DNA of 29,359 nt from Ichthyophthirius multifiliis (Eukaryota; Ciliophora; Oligohymenophorea; Hymenostomatida): assembly GCF_000220395.1 (NCBI RefSeq), contig NW_004085904.1, forward strand, positions 1 through 29,359. Direction: 5' to 3'. A model generated the notes under the pieces. The model was given only the letters and a program-made list of their open reading frames with translations, searched no databases and had not been told where the DNA came from. Below, one piece after another: positions 1 through 11,723 of the stretch (positions within the stretch are counted from its first letter, which is position 1; each line of letters opens with the position of its first letter). A program made the translations under genes and the position numbers.

Positions 1-1096
1 CTTAATAATTAGAAGTACCATAATAAAATTGCGATATTGTAAGTTTTAATATTCAAAATATATTATTTACAAATTTGTATTTTTTTTTTTATGTTTATAA
101 ATAATAATTATAAAATAACTAATAAACAAATAAACTTTATAAATAAATATATAAATATTAAATATTATTATATATACTTTTATATAAAAATATATTTATC
201 TTTATATATATATTTATGTATATATTTATATTTATTTTATAATTAGATTTTTGATGGAATTTTAGAAATACAATTTGATCCTTTATTCAATAGTCATATG
301 TATATTCTTACTGAAAAATAAGAAGTTTTAGCTTTCGAAATGAAAACATAAGAAAATAAATGCAATTTTAAATAAAAAATACATTAAAATATAAATTAAT
401 AAACTCAAGATTTATTTTTAGTACCTATAAAGAATAATTTAATAGTAATAGATAAAATAAACCATATATTTAAAGTTTATAATACAACAGACATTAATTT
501 TGATAGCGAAAATATATAAAACTCAGCTTTTGATGCTGAAATTTATAAACCGAAGTATAAAAATTCAACCATGATTTATAGATTTTAAAAAGGTAATAGT
601 GCATCAACATATTTATTAATAGCCGAATAATATTAAAATATAACAGACGTAGTATTATATGAAATTTTTTAACCGTAGAAACAAGAAATTGATTTTATTA
701 ATAATGTAAGAGGACCAATGTAATTATTATATATTATTTATTTATATTTTTTTTTTTTTTTTGAATTAAAATTAATAATAAAAAAGACTAATTTGTGCTG
801 CTTTATGTTTTATTACTTATCAATATTGCCAAAAATAAAAAACTGAGAAATAAAGACCTAGTTCTTTTGAAGATTTCAATTTAAGAAATGAATATGCAAA
901 TTAAAAAAAAAATCTTAATGATTCAGAAAAATAAAAGCTTAATAAATATTAAGAAACATTAAATAGTTTGGCTAATAAATCTAAATAATTAAGTTGTGGA
1001 CTAAATTTTTAAAAAAATAAAGTGGCTAAAGAATAAAATTATAATAGTAAAATGCTTGATATTGATGATGTTGATAGTAGAAATCATATTTTTTGA
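1..1096 (+). CDS. C-terminal part of a single-pass membrane protein of unknown family (5' end outside window)
   Basis: I do not recognise the family. Three exon pieces join in frame when TAA/TAG are glutamine: 3-38, 247-719 and 788-1096 (base 787 completes a codon split by the second intron), with GT-AG introns 39-246 and 720-786, ending at TGA 1094-1096. The middle exon encodes about 157 residues of alternating hydrophobic and polar strands (for example NNLIVIDKINHIFKVYN), suggesting a beta-rich luminal or extracellular domain. The start of the last exon gives a short hydrophobic segment with cysteines (ILICAALCFITYQYC), a likely membrane span. It is followed by a basic, Lys/Gln/Asn-rich tail of about 85 residues ending in an acidic DIDDVD stretch. 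The arrangement suggests a type I membrane protein. The first intron is unusually long for the window, and its 5' exon is too short to test. The gene faces the next one tail to tail, with about 70 bp between them. Confidence 0.6.
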
Positions 1097-1167
1097 GATT
1101 ATTTTTGTTAAATTTTAAACATTTATATATATATATATATATTCAAAAGTATTTAAACGAATAATAT

Positions 1168-1756
1168 TCACTACATGTTTTCGTGTTAAAAATTATATTA
1201 TTTAATATTAAAGAGGATAAAAATATTTTTGGATTTTTATTTACTTTTTTTTTATTAAAAATAAAATATTAAATATTTTATTTTTTATATTTTACTAAAT
1301 AATGCTATCATTAATGATGAATTTAAAGATTTTATAAAATTTTATAAAAATATCTTATTTTTATTTTTTTCAAAGTTTGTTTCTTTTAAAAATAAATATA
1401 TTAATGAATCTATTACATAATAAAATTAAAATGGTAAAATATAATTATTTATTATTCCCTGTTTTAATATAATTTTATTTGATTTTGATTTATATTCATA
1501 TAAATAAACATAATAGGCCCATTTTTCGTATTTTTATTTATACACCTTATAATTTTTATTTATATAGTAATATTTTATTTTTTACATAGTTTTAAACTAT
1601 TGTTTTTCTTAAATATATTAAAGTTGTCGAAAATACTATGCCTTTAAATAAACTGTTTTAAATATATTTTAAAAACTCATCATCGAATTTTTTATCTGCA
1701 AATTAAAAATTATCAAGTTGTTAATTTTTATTTTAAATTAATTAAGAATACTTCAT
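1168..1756 (-). CDS. Possible small membrane protein, two exons, unknown family
   Basis: Not firmly recognised. On the minus strand an ATG at 1756-1754 opens 57 codons to a GT donor. A 40-nt intron (1546-1585) ends in AAG, and the same phase continues for 125 codons to TGA at 1170-1168, giving about 182 aa. The first exon carries one convincing hydrophobic segment with flanking positive charge (FKGIVFSTTLIYLRKTI). It faintly recalls the first membrane span of the MICOS subunit Mic10, but the Gly-rich motif expected there is missing, so I do not assign it. The second exon is aromatic- and Lys-rich (KWAYYVYLYEYKSK) without recognisable motifs. An alternative is an intronless reading from the ATG pair at 1683-1678. 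Long TGA-free runs are not rare at this base composition, so gene status rests on composition and the clean intron. Confidence 0.4.
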
Positions 1757-2231
1757 TTTTAATAATGTATATATTAATTATATTGTTTTTTTTTTTTTAA
1801 TTAAATATAAATAATATATAATTATATATTTTTTTAAATTTAATATATATTTTTTATAATTATATATAATAAAATTATATATATATTTTTATAGAAAATC
1901 ATTAAATTTTATATTTTATAATAAAAATAAAAAAATATAACATTGTTATTTATTTTTTACATTTTTGAATAAAAATAACTAATTTATATAAAAAAAATTA
2001 GCAAAAAATTTTAAATATAAATTAAATTTTTTGTTTTTTTATATATGAAATGTATGTAAAAAATAAATATTTTTCATTAATAATTAACCTTATAATTATA
2101 ATAAATATTTATTAATTTTATTTCTAAATAGAAAACTATTTTTTTAATTCATTTAAATACTAAACTTCATCATTTTTAATAAAAATAAATTTATATAACG
2201 TATATAAATATACCCATTTGTATATTTTTTA
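1757..2231. other. A+T-only spacer, no gene seen
   Basis: About 475 bp of T- and A-run sequence between the starts and ends of two minus-strand genes. I found no reading frame with amino-acid bias, no tRNA-like fold and no repeat of note. It probably holds the promoter of the 1168-1756 gene and the 3' region of the GYF gene. Confidence 0.6.
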
Positions 2232-2873
2232 TCAAAAGTTAAACTTAAAATAATTAATTGGAAACTAAGATTTTTACAAATTTTCATAATCTTATTCAAA
2301 TTATTCCTCTTTAAAATATGTAACACTATTTTTATTAATTTACAATGATTTAGAGTAAACTTTTTATTTAATTTCCTAATTCAAGAGCTCTTTTATTTAT
2401 TTATTACCAGTATTTTTTTATATAATTAATTCTTCAAAAAAAAAAAACTATTTAATATTTTTTGTATTAAATCCAATTAATAAATCTTTTGTGAAATAAT
2501 TTTTCACATACCAATGATCCATTTCTATAGAATTAAAAGGCCCTTATATTTTTTGATTCTCATCTTAATAATACCATTATCTTTATAATAAATCTATACT
2601 ATTCATTGAAAAAGAAAAAGGTAAGCTTAATTTTTATTATTATTATTTTTATTTTTATTTTTTTTAAGCTTTTTTGATTTTAGGCCTGTAAAAAATATCT
2701 TATTATTATTATGGGTTTTATTTTATTATTTTGTTTTAAATATAAACTGGCTTTTAATTTTTTTTTGTAAATATATCCTAATATTAGTTAAAAATATTAG
2801 GAATTTATAAATTTCCGAAAAATTCTTAAAGAGGAATTTCCCTATACTTATCAATCAATTATTTTTTTTTCAT
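2232..2873 (-). CDS. Small GYF-domain protein with Gln-rich linker
   Basis: One uninterrupted minus-strand frame of 214 codons (213 aa) from ATG 2873-2871 to TGA 2234-2232. Residues about 100-137 form a GYF domain: it opens with WYYQDENQKIQGPF, followed by a conserved Met, then W and the F..GF end. GYF domains bind proline-rich peptides, often in splicing or translational-control factors such as CD2BP2 or GIGYF proteins. The usual closing GYF is replaced here by a phenylalanine-containing variant. Before the domain lies a Gln/Lys-rich low-complexity stretch of about 20 residues at positions 66-86, encoded largely by TAA and CAA-type codons. The N-terminal 60 residues show no known domain. There is no intron. 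The start codon lies 181 bp from the oppositely oriented start of the giant C2 gene. The molecular partner cannot be read from sequence. Confidence 0.75.
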
Positions 2874-3054
2874 TAAAAAAATAAAAAATAAAAAAATATA
2901 TATAATTTTTTTTTAAAAAAAATAAAAAATTATTAATATATTAATATATATTTAAAAAAAATTCTAAAAAATTAAATATATTAAAAAAACAAAATAAATA
3001 AATAAATAACTTAAATAAAAAAAAAATTATTAGAAAAATAAATAAATATATAAA
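2874..3054. promoter_or_regulatory. Divergent promoter interval
   Basis: The GYF gene (minus) and the ankyrin/C2 gene (plus) start head to head with only 181 bp between their ATGs. The interval is nearly pure A+T with long A and T runs. It must carry both promoters and 5' untranslated regions; no specific element is recognisable. Confidence 0.55.
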
Positions 3055-6000
3055 ATGCAAAAACAACCCAGTATCAATGACGAAGAAATAACTAAAGAAA
3101 ACCTCATGTACATAATAAAACAATTCCAATAAAAAGGCTTCGAATCATTATCTCTCGAAAATCTTGCCCTTACAATAATCCATAAGGACTTTCCTCGTTT
3201 ATTTTAATAATAAACAGGTTTAGATTGGCGTTAAAAGTTTCAAATAAAGGCCTCAGAGCGTTTAAATTATGCAAAATTTGACATTTAATGGCTTACTCGT
3301 AAACCTACTTAAAATGAATATTTTAAGCCAATATTTTCTAATATAGAGAGGAATGATTTGGACAAAATTAAGCATTTTTTAAATTAAATTCCTAAAGATT
3401 TTGATATTTTAAAAATAACCGATTTTTCATAAAAATCGCCTTTGCATTTTTCCGCTTAAAATTCTCAAAATACCACAATTTTCGAGTTTTTTATTTTCAA
3501 AGGATTCAATGTAAATGCAAGAGATAGAACATTAAAAACTCCTTTACATTACGCATGCTTATATGGAAATCTATAATTTTGTAAACTCTTAATTTAAAAT
3601 GGAGCAGAAATAGATAGTAAGGATTCTTAAAGGAAAAAATCCACTGCATTTTGCCGCAAGTGGTACATCAATAGAAGTAGTTAAATATATATTGAACATA
3701 AATAGCTCTTTGGTACATTTTGGTGATAATAATGGTCTTTATCCTTTACATTATAGCGTTTTTAATACTAGTTAGGCATAAATAGAGATTATAAGATTAA
3801 TTGTTTTAATTGGAAAGGCAGATATTAATGGCATTGATGAAAATGGAAAAACAGCTTTACATCATGCGGCTAAAGAAGGGAAAGGGAAAATTATTCCAAT
3901 ATTAATTGAATTGGGAAGTGACATTACTTTAAAGGAAAAAACGGGAAAAAAAACAGCTTTAGAACTTGCTTGTAATGATCGAATTAGAGAAATGATAATT
4001 ATATATACAGGTGAATAAAAAACAAAGGGATAAAAACATAATATAGAAAATAATTCTTTTTTATAAATTTAATAATGTAAAATTTAATTCTAATAATAAG
4101 AAGAATAAGAAAAAATATAAATTAAAATCCATAAAAATAATGAAAATATAAACTGTAATATTTAAGAACATTTAAGATAACGTTTTTATTTTTTTATGAA
4201 AAATATATAATAAGAAGGCATTAAAAGCTGGCATCATTTAAAAAAACCCTATATTTATACAGCATCATGGTTCGAAGGTATTAAATCATGTGAAGAACTA
4301 TATGATGTTATTAAAAAAATATCACCATGTGAAGCTACAATTAGAGTTTTTAATATTTTATGTCCTTATGAGGATTAAATGCCTATTTCAGATGGAAAAG
4401 AAAACATTATAGATAATTTTTATGGATATTAATGGAGTGAAAAATAAGATGAGGAGATAAAGAGTTTTTTAAATAATGAAAATAATGAAGTATTCAATAA
4501 TAAAATAAAAACTTTGAAAGAAATACTTTAATTAAGGGAAAATGAGATAGTCTAATTGGAAGAAAAAAATTAAATTTTAAATGAATAAATTGTATTTATG
4601 GAAAATTAAATATAAGAAAATGAAAAAGGATATACTTAAATGTAAGAAGAAATGAAAAAATAATAAGTTTAAAAAGACGAAAAAATTAAAAAATTAAACG
4701 AAAATATAAACTAAAAAACTAAACAAAATTAAATTCTAGAAAAGCAAATAAAAGACTTATAAAACGATATTTTTTATATATAAAATAAATAAACTTCAGA
4801 AGAAATTCGTACACAAAATCTTTAAGAACAAATTTAAAAACTATAATAAGAAAATGAAAATCTAAATAAAAAATTAAGCTAAAAAAATAATAATACTGAA
4901 TAATTTTCATAAGAATCAATTAAAAATGACGATGAGAGTGTAAAAATTACATATTAAATACATATATATATGTATATTTATATAGATAATTTATTTATTT
5001 TAAAAATTAAAAAATAATCCACCTGGTTTAATATAAAGGATGTAAAAAGCAGATTTAGATAAAGATGGTTAATTAAATTAAACTGAATTTTTACTTTTTT
5101 TAGAAGCTCTTAGAATACCAAATAGTTATGGAAATATTTTGGCTAAAATTGCAGGATTTTATTAAGGTAGAAAATTTATATAACCAAATGAATTCAAGAA
5201 TTTACTCGAAGAAAGGCCTTTAATAAAATCTATTTGGGAAAAAAAGCTTTTCACCTAAATAAAAAAGCAATGCTCTTAGAAAAATTTGGAACCAAAACAA
5301 GCTTTTGAGAAAATGGACTGTGATAATGACGGAAATATAAGCCCTTAAGAGTTTAAAAACGGTCTAGAGGGTTTAAAAATATTTATAAACTAAAAGGATT
5401 TCGTTAATTTTTATAGTATTATTGACAAAAATAGTAATAATAATGTTACTATAGATGAAATAGAGGAATTTTTTTCTTAAAAAGAAGTGGAAACTAAAAA
5501 AATCGATCTTAATTTGTCTTTCGAAGATCGATTCGAGAAAGATGAATTCGAAGAAATTTAATTAAACTTAAATCCAAGCGAAAAATTCACTTCTTCTTAA
5601 ACAGAACCTAATTAAAATAACCAAATCAAATTTTCAAGTGATCTTACATTTGTAAACGGTGATCTTAAAATTTAAATTCCTTTTATTTAAAATATATTCG
5701 AAAATGAAAATTAATAACATAATTTTAAAGAAATTTACATCAGATTTATTTTAAGAGGTTCTGATAAACCTGATTTTTGTAAAAATATAGTCCTTTTTGA
5801 GCCTAAATAGGTTAATATTTTTGCCAAAATACCTCTAAGATAAGTCCTTAAAGAGAATATAAACGATAATTTGCATATCTAAATTTTTTCCTAATAAAAA
5901 TTTGTAGAAGAATATTTTCTGGGAGAAACTAAAATTTGTTGGAAATATATTTTTGAATATCCTTTATAATGGACTATTAATAATTTATTTAATTTAGATA

Positions 6001-8636
6001 ATATCTATTTTATTAAATAGAATACTAAAAAAGTATTTATTTTGTTTATATTAATTTTTATTTAAATTATATATTAATAATCAAGGTTTCAGGATAAATT
6101 GGTGTCTAAATTAAATGGATACCTGCTAATTCTAAAGAATTCACAGGAGGATAAATAATCGAAAAAGATTTATTTAAATAAGAAAAAACAACATTTACTC
6201 ATTCAATAGTAGAAAAAGGTAAATTAACAAAAAAAATTTAAAAAAAAATAAAAATAGGGATTCTCGAATTTCATATAATAAGTGCCTTCTTATAGTAAAA
6301 ACAAGAAAAATTAAAATGCCAAATAACCCTTCCTTTATCCAAGCCTGAATCATTTGATGCAAAATATGATGCTTAAGGAAATCCATTCTGGAGTTAAAAA
6401 TGCACTAAAGAATTATAAGCAATGACTCTAAAGCAAATAGACTCACTTTCTCTTCTTTTATATTACGAAAAAGGTGCATTAATTAAAGAGAAATACCCTA
6501 TAGGCAACCTATATATAGATTGGTAAGAATGTTTAATATACCCAGGTGAATATCTCACAAAGAAATCTTATTTATTCAAGCAAAACTCTTAAATAGAAAA
6601 GCCTTCTAAAGTATACATCCAATTGCGCTGGATTCCAGAGTCCTTATTTTAAAAGCTACTAGGATATAAATTAGGCTCGACCCTAAAGGATAAAAAAAAG
6701 GAAATAATAAACCGTTAAGAAGACCTTCTCGAAGGTATACTAAAAATAATGTTAGTTCGTGCAAAAGATCTCTAAGGAAACGTTTCTAAAGACTCATCTG
6801 ATCCTTATGTCAAGTTTTTTTTCGAAAACTATGACTAAGAAATTACTATTAGGTCGAAAACTAAAAAATATACCATAAACCCAGTCTGGACATAAATACT
6901 ATAATTAAACATCTCCTACTATAAAGAAGGTACTATTCCTCCTCTAAAACTAGAAATATGGGACCAAAATGCTCTAAAAGATGATTCTTTAGGTACTTCT
7001 ATAATTGATATTACTCCTTCTATTTAAAATCCTTGCACTTGGGCTGTTGACAACTATTTTGATGTGGAAGATCCTGTACTTAAAAACAGAGAAAATAAGC
7101 CTTAAATATACATATAGACTTATTTCGTTCCTAAAGGGGTAACTGACCCTAATATAAAACCGAAAGATAAGGACAATTTATTACAAATAAGGGACGAAAA
7201 TATAATATAGGGAAGCCTAAAAATAAGAATAATACACGCAAGAGAACTTCCTGGTATAAATAGAAATAATACATCAGATCCTTACGTATAAATGACCTTA
7301 CCTGGTGGTTAAAAAGAAGTAAAAACAAGCACAATTTCCAATACTGTCAATCCTTAATGGAATGAAACTTTTTTGGAAAAAATTCTCATTTCAAAAGATC
7401 GAATGGCTCCTCTTAAAATAATCGTTAAAAATCATGATTATTTATCCCAAGACGATCTCTTGGGAATCGCAGATGTTGATTGGTCTAAATGTGTTGAAGA
7501 ACCAGGGTAATGGGCTGTGAATAATGTTTTCGAATTACAAGGAGGTTCTAAAGAAGTTAGAAGTAAATCAAAATAGTTAGGTTTTTTATATGTTTAAATT
7601 AAGTTTTTAGAAGAATATATGATTGATGATTAAACTATTCCGCCTTTAATAGAAAATTTGGCATAAATGATAAGTGAAAAACAAGGATTATATAAAGTAA
7701 AATTTATTAATTTTTAATATATTTATTATTAAATAAGGGTACACTTCGTATTTTTCTTGTACATGGTAAGAATCTTGTAAATTCTGATGGAAAAAACGAA
7801 TTAAATGATTCTTTTGTAGTTTTTAAAGTCCCAGGTGGAAAAGAAGTTAAATCTAATATAATTAAAAGTTTAAATCCTGTATGGAAATAAATTTATAACA
7901 TAGATATTTTTATGCCTAAAAACACTATATAGCCTATGAGAGTAGAAGTTTTAGATAATGATTTATTCGGTAAAGACTTAGTGGGTTATTGCAATATAGA
8001 TTTAAACGAATTATTAAATAAACCAGGGGTTTGGGCAATTAATTAATCTTTCAATTTAGATGCAGATTAAAATATGCGAATTAAATATAAAACTGATTAT
8101 TTCGGAGAAATTTATATGTAAATAATGTTTGTTACAACTGGGCTTTTTAATGAAGATAAACCTCTACCTTTAAATGAAGATTTAGATTAAAAAAATAGAG
8201 AAGAAAAAGAAAAAAATAAATTAGTTGGAGTTTTTGAAATTAATGTATATTTATAATTTTTTTTGTAAAAAAATATATATTTATTAAATAAAAGGTTGTG
8301 ATGGCTTAAAATTTAAAGGCAAAAGACATAATATCTAAGTCTTCAGATACTTATGCAGAAATAATATTTCCTGATAAGAATAAAGTATAAACTAAAGCAA
8401 TATAAAAGTCGTTAAATCCATTATGGAATTAAACTTTTAGACATAGAATAAATATTATAAAAGAAGTAAATAAAAATATATATATATATTATATATTAGA
8501 AAAATAAAAATAATTTATAAAGTAATACTAACCGTTAAAAATTAGAATATTAAATGAAAATACAATGGCAATAGATGATATATTAAGTTATTTAGAATTA
8601 GATTGGTTAGATTGTTTTAAAAACTCAAGTATTTAA

Positions 8637-8668
<32 letters not shown>

Positions 8669-11546
8669 AAATAAAAAATATACTTATATATTTATAATAT
8701 TTCTATAATATATATATATATAAAAATTGAAATATATTTATATATATTTTTTATATATTTTTATATTTACAATATACAGAAACATATATAATTTTTTTTT
8801 AAAAAATAGCACTTTGGCGAATAAATGATATATATTAATTATAAGGCGAAAAAAAAATGGGAGAAGATCTCGGAAAAATATATATTTAATGTAAATTTTT
8901 GAATGATTCTGATTTAGAATCTCCTTAAGCAAATTATATTTGTAAAACTCCTGAACCTTTGATTCCTGAATACGGTAGAGTTTTAGGAAACATAAGTGTA
9001 AATATAATAAGTGGTGCTAATTTAAAAAATACTGACTTAATAGGAAAATCTGATCCTTATGTAAAAGCTTATATAGAAAAAGATCCATCAAATTTTTTAA
9101 AAACAATAGCAATAAAAGACGATTTAAATCCAGTATGGAATTTTAATGGAAATATTTTTTTAAATTTACTTAGATGTTAAGTTAAAAATGAGTATGTAAT
9201 TTTTGATGTTTATGACGAGGATAATGTAACTGATGAACTTATAGGATAATGTAAAGTACATATTGTAGATTTATTAGAAAATCCAGATAAAGATATTTAA
9301 TAAGATATTATTATTCAAGACATTAAAAAACCGTAAACTAACTACGGAACACTTCGTATTCTTTTAAAATTTACTAAAAGCACTTTTTGTGAAGATTTAG
9401 GAGGTATAAAAGAAATATTTTTCATATTCATATATATACATATATAAAGGATTAAGAATTCCTGATACAATAATTAACGGCCATTTATTTGTAAAAATTG
9501 TTAACGGAAGATAATTTAAAAAAACAGACCTCATAGGAAGTTGTGACCCTTATGTAGTATTTAACATAGACTTATACCCTGATAAAAAATATAAAAGCGA
9601 ACCATTTAAAAAGAACTAAAACCCAGACTTTAATTTCTTACAACAAATTCCTATAGAAATCCAATAAAAAAAATCTCGTTAACTTTCCTTATAAATAAAA
9701 TATTATGACGATGATTTAGTTGGAAAAAGTGTACTTGGAGGTACAACAATTCACCTTTCTGAATTATTTGAAAACCAATCTTTATGGTTCAGTTAGTATT
9801 ATTAACTTTTAGATGATAAAGGAAATCAAACTACCTAATACTCATTCATTTAAATAAACTGGAGGCCAGAAAACTCCAAAGATACTCCAGATGCTCCCCC
9901 TGTTGAAGATTTTTAAGAATTCCTCAAAAAAATAGAACCCCCCAAAACATAATACCAAATATTCATTAATTTAATCGGAGCAAGGAAATTAAAATCTTCC
10001 TGGACTGATATTCCTGACCCTTTTGCCGAAATAAAACTTTCTAAAGCTACTAAAACGATCTTAACGACAAAAACTATTGAAAATAACACTTTCCCTATAT
10101 GGAATTTTTGTGATAAATTCACTATTTAAATAAATGAAAAAGAGCTCGAAATTTTAAAAATGTATATTACAGTTATTGATTACAACTATATAAAAAACGA
10201 TAAAATAGGTTCTGTAGAAATTGCTTTAAAACCCTTATTTTAAACTAAAAATTGGTTCAATCAGATACTGCCAATTTTAGACGAAAACTCCTTCCCAGGA
10301 GCCGGAGAGATTAATGTATAAATTCTTTGCAAAAAAGAAGATGAAGATTTAGGTTCATTAGAAACAATTCCTCCTATGAATTTATTCGAAAACTAAAAAA
10401 ACGAAGAGGAAAAAAAACTATAAGAATTAAAAGAAAAAGAAAATATTAAAAATAAAGAACCTACTATTAAAGGAGAATTATTTTTTAATATTATTGAAAG
10501 TAGAAATTTACTCAATTTAGATACTTTTGATTTAAGTGATCCCTTTGTGGAAGTCACTTTTAATTTTTCTAAATAAACTTTCAAAACTCCTACTATAAAT
10601 AATAATTTAAATCCCTAATGGAATTTTACATATAAATAACTAATAGAAATCAGGCAATCTGAAATGCAAAAAACTACGTATTTATAAATATATATAATAA
10701 TTATTTTTTATCTTTTTTAAATATATATTAAAGTATTTTATTCAATATATATGATTATGATTATAATGCAAACGATTTACTTGGATATGTAGAAATAGAA
10801 GCTGATAATCTATTCAAAAATCCAGGTACTTGGAGTAATGAAATACATTAAGTGAGTGATGCGAAAGGTACAAGAGGAAAGAACGGACTTTTTTATCCTT
10901 AAATATAATGGAGACCCGAAGGTTACAAAATAGATGAAAATTTACCTATAAAACATGATATTAGTTAATTTTATAAAGGAGTAACACCTAAAGGAACAGT
11001 CATTATAGGTGTTGTTAGTGCGAAACGAAGTTATATTAGGAGTAGAAGATAAAGGCAAATATTCAGATGCTTAGTTAATAATTTAATTTGCTGGATAAAA
11101 AACATAAGAACTTCAAAAATATAATCTTTAAACCCTGAATGGAAATAAATAATATAATTTAAGGTTAATTTTAAAGATAGATCTGTATTTATTTTTTTAA
11201 AGAATTTTTTTTTTATTTTTTTTTTTTATAAAAAAATAAGGAAATGCCTTTCCTTTATTGCTCTTTAGTTGATTGGAATTTCATTGGAGATACCTTTTTG
11301 GGAGATTTCGAATGCGATATTTCTTAAATTTTAGAAAGTCCAAATTAATGGGGAATTTAGAAAGAATATGCACTTGTAAATATGAAGAAATAAAAAATAG
11401 TGTAAATATAATATATATAATTACTATTTTAAATTATATTATATATTTTTTTTATTATTTGTTTTAGTAATGAACCTACAGGCACTGTTTTATTAAAAAT
11501 CGGGTTTGTGGAAGAAGGAAAAGATGTCAATTAATTGAAAATTTGA
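3055..11546 (+). CDS. Giant ankyrin-coiled coil-EF-hand-multi-C2 protein
   Basis: About 2,610 aa from ATG 3055 to TGA 11544-11546. Introns are at 4940-4985, 6033-6085, 7697-7737, 8245-8294, 8466-8522, 8629-8809, 9404-9449, 10678-10733, 11185-11240 and 11402-11467; all are GT-AG and keep phase. Domains in order: an unrecognised N-terminal helix-rich domain; at least four ankyrin repeats (about 3410-4010, motifs TPLHYAC, NPLHFAA, TALHHAA); a Gln/Glu-rich coiled coil (4500-4930); three EF-hand loops (DLDKDGQLNQTE at about 5052, DCDNDGNISPQE at about 5310, DKNSNNNVTIDE near 5425); two divergent beta domains; then nine clear C2 domains starting near 6745, 7213, 7738, 8290, 8986, 9480, 9950, 10470 and 10993. 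Most C2 units keep an SDPYV-like block and an NP.W block. No membrane span was seen. Three single-base frame breaks occur, near 3630, 11026 and 11111-11124, inside conserved repeats. A calcium-regulated membrane-binding scaffold is the inferred role. Confidence 0.85.
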
Positions 11547-11723
11547 ATTTTTTATTTTTTTTTAAAAAAAATATAAATGTCATTATTTTTTTTTATTTTT
11601 TTATAAAATTTCAATATAACTGAAAAATTTATATTATTAAATATTTATATAATTTTTTTTTATATCTTTTGAATTTGCCTCCAAAAAATTATATAAAAAT
11701 TTTTATATTTATTTGAAAAAAAA

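Noticed and set aside
2941-3129. Minus-strand Phe/Ile-rich short frames here and at 4719-4919, 6195-6386, 7149-7334 and 8738-8932
   Set aside because: They lie antisense to promoter, coiled-coil, C2 or intron sequence; composition is what A-rich coding DNA gives on the other strand.
11015-11045. A 22-26-nt intron as explanation of the frame change in the last C2 domain
   Set aside because: The possible GT...AG pair would either miss the phase or delete the conserved second strand of the C2 fold; a frame break keeps the fold intact.
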